Of a DNA stretch of 64,000 bases, positions 27,787-36,372 are shown in pieces. Both the position numbers and the translations under genes were made by a program. Below the pieces are notes generated by a model. That model saw only the letters and a program-made list of their open reading frames with translations. It was not told the DNA's origin and searched no databases. This DNA is from Asticcacaulis sp. AC466 (GTDB lineage Bacteria; Pseudomonadota; Alphaproteobacteria; Caulobacterales; Caulobacteraceae): assembly GCF_000495815.1 (NCBI RefSeq), contig NZ_AWGE01000001.1, forward strand, positions 806,001 through 870,000. The letters are read 5' to 3'. Position 1 is the first letter of the stretch. Every line of letters starts with the position of its first letter.

Positions 27787-28359
27787 CTATCCGGGAATGA
27801 CGACCAGGAGCGCTTCCAGCTTACCCGTGCCGGTATTGCTGATGCTGTGCGGCACGTCGGCGCGATATCGCAATGTGCTGCCCGCCGCCGCCTTCTGCTG
27901 CGCTTCGGACGAAATCACCAGGGCTTCTCCGGCCAGAAGAGTCAGGTGTTCGCGCGCGCCGGCAGCGTGCGGTTGCGAAGTCAGGGACGCGCCCGGCTCG
28001 ATTTCGAGGCGATACCATTCGACGTCCCCGGTGGTTTCGGGCGGGCTGAGGATTTGCAGCAGGCAGTGACCGTCGGCTGAATGGATGCGGGGAATGTTAT
28101 GCGCTTCGACCAACTCGATGGCCTGTTCGCTTTCGTCGGCCGCTTCGCCGATCAGGGTGGCGATATCGATCCCAAGCGCCTGGGTCAGCGCCCACAGGGT
28201 CGCAAAGGTCGGGTTCGCCAGGCCCCGTTCGACCTGGCTCAGCATCGAGCGCGAAATCTTGCTGCGTACGGCCATGTCGTCGAGGGACAGGCCCTGCTGC
28301 TTGCGCAGGGCCTGGAGGCGGGAGCCTATTTCCGGTGGCTTTTTGAGTTTGTCCGTCAT
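27787..28359 (-). CDS. XRE-family regulator with C-terminal cupin
   Basis: A 190-residue protein: N-terminal HTH (IGSRLQALRKQQGLSLDDMAVRSKISRSMLSQVERGLANPTFATLWALTQAL, about residues 10-62) and a C-terminal cupin ligand domain (GASLTSQPHAAGAREHLTLLAGEALV...YRADVPHSISN). Such regulators sense small molecules, often amino-acid or sugar related. The start MTDKLKKPP at 28359 is chosen because homology begins there. It is co-oriented upstream of kbl-tdh, with two dyads in between, so it probably controls threonine breakdown. A 16-bp tandem repeat sits 9 bases upstream of its start. Confidence 0.9.
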   Translation of the reverse strand: MTDKLKKPPEIGSRLQALRKQQGLSLDDMAVRSKISRSMLSQVERGLANPTFATLWALTQALGIDIATLIGEAADESEQAIELVEAHNIPRIHSADGHCLLQILSPPETTGDVEWYRLEIEPGASLTSQPHAAGAREHLTLLAGEALVISSEAQQKAAAGSTLRYRADVPHSISNTGTGKLEALLVVIPG

Positions 28360-28368
28360 GCGCCCCTG

Positions 28369-28400
28369 TTTAAGCGCAAACGGATTTAAGCGCAAACCGA
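28369..28400. repeat. 16-bp tandem repeat upstream of the XRE gene
   Basis: Two adjacent units TTTAAGCGCAAACGGA and TTTAAGCGCAAACCGA differ at one position and fill most of the 46-bp gap between paaC and the XRE gene. Could be a direct-repeat protein site or a simple slippage duplication. Confidence 0.6.
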
Positions 28401-28405
28401 TCTGC

Positions 28406-29158
28406 TTACCAGTGCGTCTCGCGGCCGTCGTGCGGCGGAATTTGCATGTCGTGAAGCAGGTGCGCGACATGTTCGCTGTCATGGCCCTTGCGACCCAATA
28501 TGACCGAGCGGTTAGTTTTGGGCGGGGTCAGTCCCGCTTCGTGCAGGACAGCGGCGATGCGGGCGTCGAATTCAGGCCGCAAAGCTGCTTTGCTGATGGA
28601 AATGCCCTTGGGCAGCAAGGTCTCATCGACCTCATCCATCAGGAACAGCTCATCGACGAAATGGTACATATAGTCCAGGCTTTTGACCAGGCGTTGGTGG
28701 CTGAGGCAGGCGCCGTCGCCTAAGCGAATCATCCAGTCGCGCGTAAAGGCGACGTGGTGGGTGACGTCGCGAACGCTCTTTTCGGCAATGTCCGCCAAGC
28801 CTTTGTGCGCAGAGGTGCTCAGGGCTTCCAGGAACAAAAGCTGGTAGTTGGAAAACAGGAATTGGCGCGCCAGGGTCTGGGCGAAATCGCCGTTGTTCTG
28901 TTCGACCAGAAGGCAGTTGTGAAAGTCATGGGCGTCGCGATGAAAGGCCAGGGTGTCGGCATCGCGGCCCTTGGGGTCATTCTGCGCCGCTAGTTCCAGC
29001 CAGAACGTCGCCTGGCCGACCAGGTCGAGCGCCAGGCTGGAGAGGCCGAGATCGACCTCCAGACTGGGGGCGTGGCCGCACCAGGCGCTCAGGCGCTGGC
29101 CCAGGACAAGGGCATCATCGCCCAGACGGAGAATGTAGTCGAAAATCGGATCTCGCAT
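28406..29158 (-). CDS. paaC: Phenylacetyl-CoA epoxidase subunit PaaC, orphan
   Basis: A 250-residue protein clearly of the PaaC family, the structural partner of the di-iron oxygenase subunit PaaA. Key segments are YILRLGDDALVLGQRLSAWCGHAPSLEVDLGLSSLALDLVGQA, FLLVEQNNGDFAQTLARQFLF-type helices and the C-terminal GRKGHDSEHVAHLLHDMQ. Normally it is encoded as paaA-B-C-D-E; none of those partners lies on either side here (upstream is a glycosidase, downstream an XRE regulator). Either the rest of the complex is elsewhere or this gene is a leftover or has been recruited. AGGA lies 7 bases before the start. Confidence 0.9.
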   Translation of the reverse strand: MRDPIFDYILRLGDDALVLGQRLSAWCGHAPSLEVDLGLSSLALDLVGQATFWLELAAQNDPKGRDADTLAFHRDAHDFHNCLLVEQNNGDFAQTLARQFLFSNYQLLFLEALSTSAHKGLADIAEKSVRDVTHHVAFTRDWMIRLGDGACLSHQRLVKSLDYMYHFVDELFLMDEVDETLLPKGISISKAALRPEFDARIAAVLHEAGLTPPKTNRSVILGRKGHDSEHVAHLLHDMQIPPHDGRETHW

Positions 29159-29221
29159 AGGAGGTTCCTGCCTGTACTATTGCTTATCGTTATCAACGGT
29201 AGGAGCGGGCGCGACGCCTTG

Positions 29222-29258
29222 ATACAAAAAATGCTGCATACCTTTCGGCTGCAGCATT
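29222..29258 (-). terminator. Intrinsic terminator upstream of paaC
   Basis: Read on the minus strand, a perfect 9-bp stem AATGCTGCA (29250-29258 complement) / TGCAGCATT (29230-29238 complement) with an 11-base loop runs into six T. It lies 71 bases before the paaC start, so it ends either a small RNA or a paaC leader. Confidence 0.75.
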
Positions 29259-29430
29259 CTGAGTCGTGGGCGGGACGATAGGTGCACAGATTGACGGATC
29301 GCCGGAGCGGTGAGCTGATCCGGAGTAGTGATCCGGTTGGCGTGAGTAAGCGGCGATACGTGCATCTGTGCGGTCTTGTGGCGTTTTCTCTTATCGTTGA
29401 AAAGACGCTACAAAATTCCGGACCTAGGGT
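29259..29430 (-). ncRNA. Candidate structured RNA or leader upstream of paaC
   Basis: The 370-bp gap 29159-29528 holds no convincing gene. Its centre shows nested complementarity: P1 GCACAGAT (29284-29291) / ATCTGTGC (29364-29371), P2 ATCGCCG (29298-29304) / CGGCGAT (29351-29357), P3 CCGGA (29320-29324) / TCCGG (29332-29336), separated by roughly symmetric internal loops. On the minus strand this rod is followed by the intrinsic terminator at 29222-29258. That suggests an independent small RNA or an attenuator of paaC. It matches no RNA family I recognise; 5' end is a guess. Confidence 0.5.
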
Positions 29431-29492
29431 CAATTTCAAAAATTGACATTTCTGTCAAATTTGGAAATTTGCCTGAAATTTCGCAAAATTTC
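29429..29492. promoter_or_regulatory. AT-rich cluster of four overlapping palindromes
   Basis: GTCAATTT/AAATTGAC (29429-29446), TTGACA/TGTCAA (29443-29458), CAAATTT/AAATTTG (29456-29471) and GAAATTT/AAATTTC (29475-29492) are all perfect inverted repeats in a strongly AT-rich patch. It sits where a minus-strand promoter for the RNA/paaC unit should be. A repressor-binding control region is the likely explanation. Confidence 0.6.
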
Positions 29493-29528
29493 CCACGCTT
29501 TAGCGCAATCAATAGAAATTATGCTGCG

Positions 29529-30572
29529 CTATTGTGCAGCCGGATTCAAAGAGTCGTATAGCGCGTCAAGCAGGCTATTCGGGCCGGGTTGATCGCCGGT
29601 CAGTTCCCAGATCATGACACCGGCGCCGACCTGACGCGCCAGTTCGGCCTTGGCGCGGATGGTGGGGCGGCCATTGTAGGTGACGTAGTCGCAGCCGCTG
29701 CACGGCTTTCCGATGATGTCATTGGCGGCAACCGTATCGCCGTAGGTCGCCAGCAGGCCCTTGTAGTCAAGCATTCCGTTGGCATAGGTGCCGAAGGCGT
29801 GACCGTAGAAGGGGACACCCAGGACCAGTTGCGCCTTGGTGACGCCGCGCGCCTGCCAGACGGCGATATCGCGCCTGGCCATGGCCAGGCTGGAATGCTC
29901 TTGCCCAGCCGTACCCCAGCTCGGGCCTACGCCGTCATAGGACATGATGTTCACATAGTCGAAATATGGGACACTTTCGACGGGGACCATGCCGCCCTCA
30001 GCCGAAGCGGTGGCGCAGGTCAGAAGTTTATGGCGCGCCTTCAAGCCCGCGCTAAGCTCGCGGATAAAGGGGGTGTATTCGCCAGCCTTGTCGATGGTCG
30101 TCAACACCTGCCACTCCAGATCGACGTCCAGCCCGTCCAGTCCGGTTTCGTCCACGAATGCCAGCAGGTTTTGCACCAGAGCCGCGCGGTTTTCGGTCTT
30201 GAGAAGGGTAGGCCAGTCACCCGAACAGGCCGGAATGATACCGCCTCCGAGGGAGACGAGTACTTTTACGCCGGATGCATGGGCGCGGGCGATCACGGCC
30301 TTGACATCGGCCAGAGGGGTCGGACCGTGGCCATGTGTATCCATGCATGCCATCTGGGCGTCGGTGACGATCCGCCCCTGCGCGTCGGGATTCACGAAGG
30401 AGAGGTTGATATGGGTGACCTTGCTTAAATCGATGGTGTCCATGTGCGGCAGCATGGGCCCCTTGAAGGCGGGCAGATAGCCGATCACGACTGGCTTCGG
30501 CACCGGTTTGGCGGCCACCGGTAGGGCCAGAAGGGCCGACAGGCACAAGGCGGCGGCAATCAGATATTTCAT
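29529..30572 (-). CDS. Secreted GH18 glycosidase (chitinase-like)
   Basis: A 347-residue glycoside hydrolase family 18 protein. A Sec signal peptide (MKYLIAAALCLSALLALPVAA) is followed by a TIM-barrel domain. The catalytic signature DxxDxDxE is intact as D146-G-L-D149-V-D151-L-E153, with VLVSLGGG and NIMSYDG marking other barrel strands. It should cleave chitin-like or other N-acetylglucosaminyl polymers outside the cytoplasm; no chitin-binding module is present. The start at 30572 is chosen at the signal peptide, with GAGGGAA upstream. Monocistronic. Confidence 0.9.
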   Translation of the reverse strand: MKYLIAAALCLSALLALPVAAKPVPKPVVIGYLPAFKGPMLPHMDTIDLSKVTHINLSFVNPDAQGRIVTDAQMACMDTHGHGPTPLADVKAVIARAHASGVKVLVSLGGGIIPACSGDWPTLLKTENRAALVQNLLAFVDETGLDGLDVDLEWQVLTTIDKAGEYTPFIRELSAGLKARHKLLTCATASAEGGMVPVESVPYFDYVNIMSYDGVGPSWGTAGQEHSSLAMARRDIAVWQARGVTKAQLVLGVPFYGHAFGTYANGMLDYKGLLATYGDTVAANDIIGKPCSGCDYVTYNGRPTIRAKAELARQVGAGVMIWELTGDQPGPNSLLDALYDSLNPAAQ

Positions 30573-30628
30573 GGCGACGTTCCCTCTGGTTTTATCCACT
30601 CTATGGTTTTATCGAAAGTGGCATTGTT

Positions 30629-30653
30629 ATTGGTCATAATCAACAAGACCAAT
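30629..30653. promoter_or_regulatory. Dyad upstream of the RhtA-like gene
   Basis: Perfect ATTGGTC (30629-30635) / GACCAAT (30647-30653) in the 212-bp AT-rich spacer between the divergent glycosidase and exporter genes. Could be an operator for either gene. Confidence 0.4.
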
Positions 30654-30784
30654 TTTATTTTTCTACCACGATTGCCTCTCATTGAGAAACCGGGCGGGAC
30701 GCGGTATGACGTGACTAGATATTCTCCGGACGAGGTGCGCCGTACCCGGTCAAGACAAGACGACGCCACTACCGGAGTCGTATC

Positions 30785-31654
30785 ATGTCCAAAACCAATA
30801 CCAAACTTTGGGCGATTGTCGCCATCTTGATCTCCATCGTTTCGGTGCAACTGGGGGCGACCCTGGGCAAGCACCTGTTTCCCGTGATCGGGGCCGCCGG
30901 TACGACGGCTGTGCGTCAGTTCTTCGCCACCGCTGCGTTGTTGATTGTCTTCCGTCCGTGGCAGGGCGGTCCTGAACGCAGGCACTGGCCCGTCCTGGGG
31001 CTTTACGGCGCCATTCTCGGCATCATGAACCTCGTCTTCTATATGTCTCTGGCGCGTATCCCGCTTGGCATCGCCGTGGCGCTCGAGTTTTCAGGTCCTC
31101 TGGCGGTGGCGATTTTCGGGTCGCGCAAATGGAGCGATTTCATCTGGGTCGGTTGTGCCGTTGCCGGCCTTTTGATCCTTCTGCCCTGGACGCAGGGCGC
31201 CGGTGCGCTCGATCCGCTTGGTGTCGCCTTGGCTCTGGTCGCGGGGGTGTGCTGGGCCGCCTATATCATTGTCGGCCAGAAGGTCGGCGATCGCGTACAT
31301 GGTGGCAAGGCCGTGGCGCTTGGCATGGCGTTTTCCATGCTGTTCACCGTCCCGGTCGGGGTTGTCGCCGCCGGCGCGTCCTTGTGGTCGTGGAGCCTTT
31401 TGCCCTACGGTATTGGCATAGGCATCCTGGCCAGCGCGATTCCGTACAGTCTGGAGATGATCGCGCTCAAAGCCATGCCAGCCAAAACCTTCGGACTGAT
31501 GATGAGCCTGGAACCCGCCGTCGCCGCCGTGCTTGGGCTGGTCATCCTTCACGAATTGCTGACGCCCCTGCAATGGCTGGCCGTCGCCCTGATTATAATC
31601 GCATCGGCGGGGTCGAGCCTGACGTCGAAGCGGCCGCCGGCGGAACCGGTCTGA
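30785..31654 (+). CDS. rhtA: EamA-family exporter, RhtA-like (threonine/homoserine efflux)
   Basis: A 289-residue inner-membrane DMT-superfamily transporter with ten predicted hydrophobic segments in two EamA repeats. The sequence LGATLGKHLFPVIGAAGTTAVRQFFATAALL, SLARIPLGIAVALEFSGPLAVA and LKAMPAKTFGLMMSLEPAVAAVLG closely follows the RhtA pattern, known to export threonine and homoserine. It lies about 3 kb from the threonine-degradation genes. It ends only 6 bp from the convergent Rieske gene. Substrate is by family resemblance. Confidence 0.85.
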   Translation: MSKTNTKLWAIVAILISIVSVQLGATLGKHLFPVIGAAGTTAVRQFFATAALLIVFRPWQGGPERRHWPVLGLYGAILGIMNLVFYMSLARIPLGIAVALEFSGPLAVAIFGSRKWSDFIWVGCAVAGLLILLPWTQGAGALDPLGVALALVAGVCWAAYIIVGQKVGDRVHGGKAVALGMAFSMLFTVPVGVVAAGASLWSWSLLPYGIGIGILASAIPYSLEMIALKAMPAKTFGLMMSLEPAVAAVLGLVILHELLTPLQWLAVALIIIASAGSSLTSKRPPAEPV

Positions 31655-31660
31655 TTTCGA

Positions 31661-32017
31661 TCACGCCGTTACTATAAATCCATCCTCTATGCGGACGGGC
31701 CAGGGCGTCAGGGACTGGCCGGCGCAGGGGCCGCCGACGCATAGCCCCGATGAAATCTGAAACAGGGCGCCGTGCCAGCTGCACGAAATCAGGTCGGCGC
31801 GTGGTGTCAGGTAATTGTCAAGTTCCTGCGCCAAGGGCAGGCCGGCGTGTGGGCAGCGATCGACATAGCCGTAATAGGCGTCCGCCTTGCGCACTACAAA
31901 GCCATGGAAAAAGGCCTCACCGATTTGCAGGACGAAATTGCGTGCGGTGTCCGGACTGATCAGATCCTTTGCCCCGAGTTTGACCCCGGCGGGCGTGGCG
32001 TAGACGCGTGTCGTCAC
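31661..32017 (-). CDS. Small Rieske [2Fe-2S] protein at the end of the tyrosine operon
   Basis: A 118-residue Rieske-domain protein. Both cluster half-motifs are present: C-P-H-A-G (in DRCPHAGLPLA) and C-S-W-H-G (in LISCSWHGALF), with the GLCVGGPC loop after. It has no signal or membrane segment, so it resembles soluble ferredoxin-type Rieske proteins that pass electrons to oxygenases. Its start overlaps the maiA stop by 4 bases (ATGA), making it part of the homogentisate operon. None of the known steps there needs a Rieske partner, so its role is open. Confidence 0.85.
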   Translation of the reverse strand: MTTRVYATPAGVKLGAKDLISPDTARNFVLQIGEAFFHGFVVRKADAYYGYVDRCPHAGLPLAQELDNYLTPRADLISCSWHGALFQISSGLCVGGPCAGQSLTPWPVRIEDGFIVTA

Positions 32018-32667
32018 CGATTGGAATCCACCGTATCGGCGTCGGGCTGATGGCGCGGATGGGCGCGCACGAAGGCCGTGTGCTCATCGCACCGTTCGTT
32101 AACGGCGCGGATGTGGGGGTAGGGATCGAGGCTGACATTGAAGCGCTGGGCCGAAAAAACCTGCGGCACCAGGAAGCAGTCGGCCAGGGTCGGCACGTCG
32201 CCAAAGCAGTAGCCACGGCCGTGGTGGGCAATCAGGCTTTCCAGAGCGGTAAAGCCTTCGGCAATCCACCCGGTCGCCCATATCTTGGTGCGCGTGTCGT
32301 CCGCGCCCAGTTCTGATTTCAGTTCGCGCAGCACGCGCAGATTGTTGAGCGGGTGGATGTCGCACGCGACCAGCGCCGCCATGGACCTGACGACTGCACG
32401 GTCGGCCGCCGCCTGCGGCAGAAGGGGGGGCTGCGGACAGGTGTCTTCCAGCCATTCGATAATGGCGGAGCTCTGAGTCAAGACTTGGCCGCCGATGTCG
32501 AGCGCCGGAACGAGACCTTGCGGGTTCAAAGCCTTATAGGCTGGGTCATGATGCGCATTGGTTCGCAGGTCATGGCCGATGGCCGTGTAGTCCAGGCCTT
32601 TCAGATTGAGCGCGATCCGAACACGGTAGGCGGCGCTGGAGCGCCAGTAGTCATGCAGCTTGAGCAT
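32014..32667 (-). CDS. maiA: Maleylacetoacetate isomerase
   Basis: A 217-residue zeta-class GST-fold isomerase converting maleylacetoacetate to fumarylacetoacetate with glutathione. The zeta-class signature SSAAYRVRIALNLKG contains the catalytic Ser-Ser pair, and LNPQGLVPALDIGGQVLTQSSAIIEWLE forms the glutathione site. It follows fahA by 9 bases and overlaps the Rieske gene. Confidence 0.95.
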   Translation of the reverse strand: MLKLHDYWRSSAAYRVRIALNLKGLDYTAIGHDLRTNAHHDPAYKALNPQGLVPALDIGGQVLTQSSAIIEWLEDTCPQPPLLPQAAADRAVVRSMAALVACDIHPLNNLRVLRELKSELGADDTRTKIWATGWIAEGFTALESLIAHHGRGYCFGDVPTLADCFLVPQVFSAQRFNVSLDPYPHIRAVNERCDEHTAFVRAHPRHQPDADTVDSNR

Positions 32668-32676
32668 TTCCAGTCC

Positions 32677-33963
32677 TTATCTCGCGGGTAAAATGACCCC
32701 GCGGCAATCGCCGAAACCGAGCGAAGCAAAGCCGTCCGCTTCGGCGTTTGCCCGCAAGATAAGCTCATCGCCGTCCTCAAGAAAGGTTCGCGTCTCATTT
32801 GACGGTAAAGTCACGGGCTTTTTACCGCCTTCGGAGATTTCGAGCAGGCTGCCCGCGCTGTCCGGCGTCGGGCCGGAAATGGTGCCGGTGCCGAGAAGAT
32901 CGCCCGGTTGCAGGTTACAGCCGTTCGAGGCGTGGTGCGTGAGCAGTTGCGCCACGGTCCAGTACATGTGCCGCGCCTCGCTGTGGCTCAGAGCATAGGC
33001 CGGAAGGTTCTGGGCACGCATTTCCTGGGTGCGCAGGGTGACTTCGAGTTTCAGGTTCAACGCGCCGCTGGCCTGGTCGGCATCGCCCCACAGGTAAGGC
33101 AGGGGACGCGGGTCGCCGTCCGGCCGGGCGGGCTGGGCCAGACGGAAGGGGGCCAGGGCTTCGGGCGTGACAATCCACGGTGAGATAGTGGTCATGAAGT
33201 TCTTGGCCAGGAATGGCCCCAGCGGCTGATATTCCCACGCCTGGAAATCGCGTGCCGACCAGTCGTTGAGCAGGCAGAAGCCCGCGATGTGTGTTGCGGC
33301 GTCGGCAATGTCGATGGGGGTGCCCAGCGCATTCCCCGGCCCGACCCAGACGCCCAGTTCGAGTTCGAAATCCAGACGCTTGCTGGGGCCGAATACGGGC
33401 GATTCGGCATCCGGCGCGCGGGTCTGCCCCTTCGGGCGGACAACCGGTTCACCTGACGGCCGGATAGACGAGGCGCGGCCATGATAACCGATGGGGACGT
33501 GTTTGTAGTTGGGCAGCAGGGGATTGTCCGGCCGAAACAGCTTGCCGACGCTGACCGCGTGATGAATCCCGGCGTAGAAATCGGTGTAGTCGCCGATCCG
33601 TGTCGGCAGGTGCACGGTGCAGTCGCTGGCGGCATGCAGATAGGGTTGTGCCGTGTCGATGTAGCGCTCATCGCTGAGCAGGCGCGACATCTGGGTGCGG
33701 ACCGATTTGCGCAAGGCGGGTGTGGCCAGAATGGCATCGAGTGTAATGGGGTCATGCATCAGCCCGGCGGCGACGAGCGCCTGAAGATCAATGATTGATT
33801 CCCCAATGGCAACGGCGGCGCGTGGCGCCTCATTCGGCGGGCTGACCAATCCATAGGGTAGATTTTGGATGGGAAAGTCGGCGTGGCCGTTGGCACTGCT
33901 TACCCATGAGGTTTGTTTCGGATCGTGCGTATTGTCGATGGCGGTCATGGGCATTCGTGTCAT
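32677..33963 (-). CDS. fahA: Fumarylacetoacetase
   Basis: A roughly 428-residue fumarylacetoacetate hydrolase giving fumarate and acetoacetate, the last step of tyrosine breakdown. [39 protein letters not shown] contains the catalytic His region, and [13 protein letters not shown] and [24 protein letters not shown] are metal-site segments. Several in-frame Met codons lie at the start; the one at 33963 overlaps the hmgA stop as ATGA and is preferred, with 33948 an alternative. Confidence 0.95.
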   Translation of the reverse strand: MTRMPMTAIDNTHDPKQTSWVSSANGHADFPIQNLPYGLVSPPNEAPRAAVAIGESIIDLQALVAAGLMHDPITLDAILATPALRKSVRTQMSRLLSDERYIDTAQPYLHAASDCTVHLPTRIGDYTDFYAGIHHAVSVGKLFRPDNPLLPNYKHVPIGYHGRASSIRPSGEPVVRPKGQTRAPDAESPVFGPSKRLDFELELGVWVGPGNALGTPIDIADAATHIAGFCLLNDWSARDFQAWEYQPLGPFLAKNFMTTISPWIVTPEALAPFRLAQPARPDGDPRPLPYLWGDADQASGALNLKLEVTLRTQEMRAQNLPAYALSHSEARHMYWTVAQLLTHHASNGCNLQPGDLLGTGTISGPTPDSAGSLLEISEGGKKPVTLPSNETRTFLEDGDELILRANAEADGFASLGFGDCRGVILPAR

Positions 33964-35234
33964 GGGCATTCGGGTAATTCGGCCTTCTTGAAATCGTCCC
34001 AGCACTGGTCGTAGTCGGCTTGCAACAGCGGCGAGGCGAGGGCCGCCGCGCTCGGAACCAAAGGCAGTTGGCTTTCGAACATGAAGGCCATGGTGCCGTC
34101 TATCTTATGCGGCGCCAGATCGGCGGCGATAGCTGTTTCATAGCTGGCGCGGTCGGGGCCATGGCCGTTCATACAGTTGTGTAAACTGGCGCCGCCCGGT
34201 GCGAAGCCACCTGCCTTTGCATCATAAGTGCCAGTTATCAAGCCCATGAATTCGCTCATGATATTCCTATGGAACCATGGAGGTCTGAACGTATGTTCGG
34301 CCACCATCCAGCGCGGCGGAAAGATAACAAAATCGCAGTTGGCGGTGCCTGGACACTCCGATGGCGATGTGAGGACGGTGAAGATCGACGGGTCGGGATG
34401 ATCGAAGCTGACCGTATTGAGGGTGTTGAAACGGCGCAGGTCGTAGCGGTACGGCGCCAGATTGCCATGCCAGGCGACCACGTCCAGCGGCGAATGATCG
34501 ATGGCGGTTGTCCATAGTCTGCCGCAGAATTTTTGTAGAAGTTCGCAAGGCGCATCGATGTCTTCGAAGGCGGCAACGGGGCTTTCGAAGTCGCGAGGGT
34601 TGGCCAGGCCGTTGGCACCGATGGGGCCCAGGTCCGGTAGGCGGAACGGCTTGCCATAGTTTTCGCAGACATAGCCGGTGGCATGGCCTTCCGGCAGGGT
34701 GACGCGAAATTTCACACCGCGCGGAATGACGGCGATCTGCAATGGCTCGAGCTTCAGAACGCCCATTTCGGTAAAGATGACCAGCCGCCCCGATTGCGGG
34801 ACGATCAGCAGTTCGCCGTCGGCATTAAAGAAAACCCGGCCGTGCATGGACCGGTTGGCGGCGTAAAGGTAGATGCTGATGCCCGCTTGCGCGGCCGGAT
34901 CTCCGTTGCCGGCATACGGCATAAGGCCGTCCACGAAATCGGCAGGTGCTGTGGGAGGCACGACCGGTGACCAGCGTAAGCGGTTGGGCGTGGGTTCGCC
35001 CCGCGCTGTGGCGTCGCGGTACGGGGTGAACGGCGCGTGACTGGCGGATGGGCGCAGGCGGTAAAGCCAGGTGCGCCGGTTTTCATGACGCGGGGCTGTA
35101 AAGGCAGACCCCGAAAGCTGTTCGGCATAGAGGCCGAACGGCACCTTTTGCGGCGAGTTCTGGCCGATGGGCAAGGCTCCGGGCACGGCCTCGGTCGAAA
35201 AGTGGTTGCCGAAACCGGTCATGTACTCTGACAT
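33960..35234 (-). CDS. hmgA: Homogentisate 1,2-dioxygenase
   Basis: A 424-residue Fe(II) ring-cleavage dioxygenase producing maleylacetoacetate. The opening [25 protein letters not shown] is highly typical, and the C-terminal half carries the iron-ligand region ([27 protein letters not shown]). GGGAGG precedes the start at 7 bases. It overlaps fahA by 4 bases. Confidence 0.97.
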   Translation of the reverse strand: MSEYMTGFGNHFSTEAVPGALPIGQNSPQKVPFGLYAEQLSGSAFTAPRHENRRTWLYRLRPSASHAPFTPYRDATARGEPTPNRLRWSPVVPPTAPADFVDGLMPYAGNGDPAAQAGISIYLYAANRSMHGRVFFNADGELLIVPQSGRLVIFTEMGVLKLEPLQIAVIPRGVKFRVTLPEGHATGYVCENYGKPFRLPDLGPIGANGLANPRDFESPVAAFEDIDAPCELLQKFCGRLWTTAIDHSPLDVVAWHGNLAPYRYDLRRFNTLNTVSFDHPDPSIFTVLTSPSECPGTANCDFVIFPPRWMVAEHTFRPPWFHRNIMSEFMGLITGTYDAKAGGFAPGGASLHNCMNGHGPDRASYETAIAADLAPHKIDGTMAFMFESQLPLVPSAAALASPLLQADYDQCWDDFKKAELPECP

Positions 35235-35318
35235 CTGCGAACCTCCCGTTCTTGTCCTTATAGGAAGTCAGGCGTGCGGCTACCACGCACATATGCGTGC
35301 GCGGCGTCGGTGGCCGGT

Positions 35319-36362
35319 CTACGCGACCTTGATAACGCCACGCCGGATCTGGTCCAGTTCAATCGATTCGAACAGGGCCTGGAAATTGCCATTGCCGAAA
35401 CCCTGATTGCCTTTGCGTTGAATGACTTCGAAGAAGATCGGACCGAATGTGTTTTCGGTAAAGATTTGCAACAGGATGCCGTCTTCGCCGACGTCGCCGT
35501 CAATCAGGATGCGATTGGCTTTCAGGCGTTCCAGATCCTCGCCGTGGCCGGGCACGCGTTTATCGACCAGATCGTAATAGGTGAGGATGGTGTCTTGCAG
35601 GTTGACGCCGCGGGCGCGCAGTTTTTCGACCGTCTCATAAATGTTTTCGGTCGTAAGGGCGATATGTTGAATGCCTTCGCCATTGTACTGACGCAGGAAT
35701 TCCTCGATCTGACTGGTGTCGTCCTGGCTTTCGTTGAGCGGAATGCGGATATGACCGTCGGGCGCGATCATGGCCTGGCTGAATAGTCCGGTCGCCTGGC
35801 CCTTGATGTCGAAATACTTCTGTTCCTCGAATCCGAAGATCTGGGCATAGAAGCTGGACCAGGTGCGCATCTGGCCACGTTTGACGTTGTGGGTGAGGTG
35901 GTCGAGAATTTCGAAACCGACCGTGTTGGCGGCTTCGGCTTCTGCCGCGCCGGCAACCGCGTCCCAGTCGGCATAGATGTCATGGTCGACGAGATACAGC
36001 AGCGAACCGCCGATGCCTTTCAGCACATAGCTATCGGCACCAAGCGCACCCTGCGCTGCATCGACGGGCTGGGCGCCGTTTTCAAGGGCCAGGTTATAGG
36101 CGGCCCTGGCGTCGGCGACGCGGAACGCCATGCCATTGGCCGACGGGCCATGGTGATCGGCGAAATCGCGCGCCTGGGCGGACCCGCCGGTATTGAGCAA
36201 AAAGTTGATGTGACCCTGCTTGTAGCGCACGATGTCGCGGGTCTTGTGGCGGGAGGCGGCGACGAAACCCATCATCTCCAGCTGAGCGGCCATGGTGGCG
36301 GTATCGGGGCCGGTAAATTCGACAAATTCGAAGCCGTTCAGTCCTAAAGGATTATCGCGCAT
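35319..36362 (-). CDS. hpd: 4-hydroxyphenylpyruvate dioxygenase
   Basis: A 347-residue Fe(II) enzyme of the vicinal-oxygen-chelate fold turning 4-hydroxyphenylpyruvate into homogentisate. C-terminal iron ligands are seen as His in DHLTHNV, His in IQHIALTT and Glu in GPIFFEVIQRKGNQGFGNGNFQALFESIE. The ATG at 36362 follows AAGGAG at 7 bases; earlier upstream codons encode nothing family-like and overlap the aminotransferase. The 84-bp gap to hmgA shows no terminator. Confidence 0.96.
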   Translation of the reverse strand: MRDNPLGLNGFEFVEFTGPDTATMAAQLEMMGFVAASRHKTRDIVRYKQGHINFLLNTGGSAQARDFADHHGPSANGMAFRVADARAAYNLALENGAQPVDAAQGALGADSYVLKGIGGSLLYLVDHDIYADWDAVAGAAEAEAANTVGFEILDHLTHNVKRGQMRTWSSFYAQIFGFEEQKYFDIKGQATGLFSQAMIAPDGHIRIPLNESQDDTSQIEEFLRQYNGEGIQHIALTTENIYETVEKLRARGVNLQDTILTYYDLVDKRVPGHGEDLERLKANRILIDGDVGEDGILLQIFTENTFGPIFFEVIQRKGNQGFGNGNFQALFESIELDQIRRGVIKVA

Positions 36363-36372
36363 GTATGTCTCC

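Noticed and set aside
29089-29439. A 116-codon minus-strand frame running through the candidate RNA into paaC
   Set aside because: It overlaps the paaC start in another frame, crosses the intrinsic terminator and has no family features.
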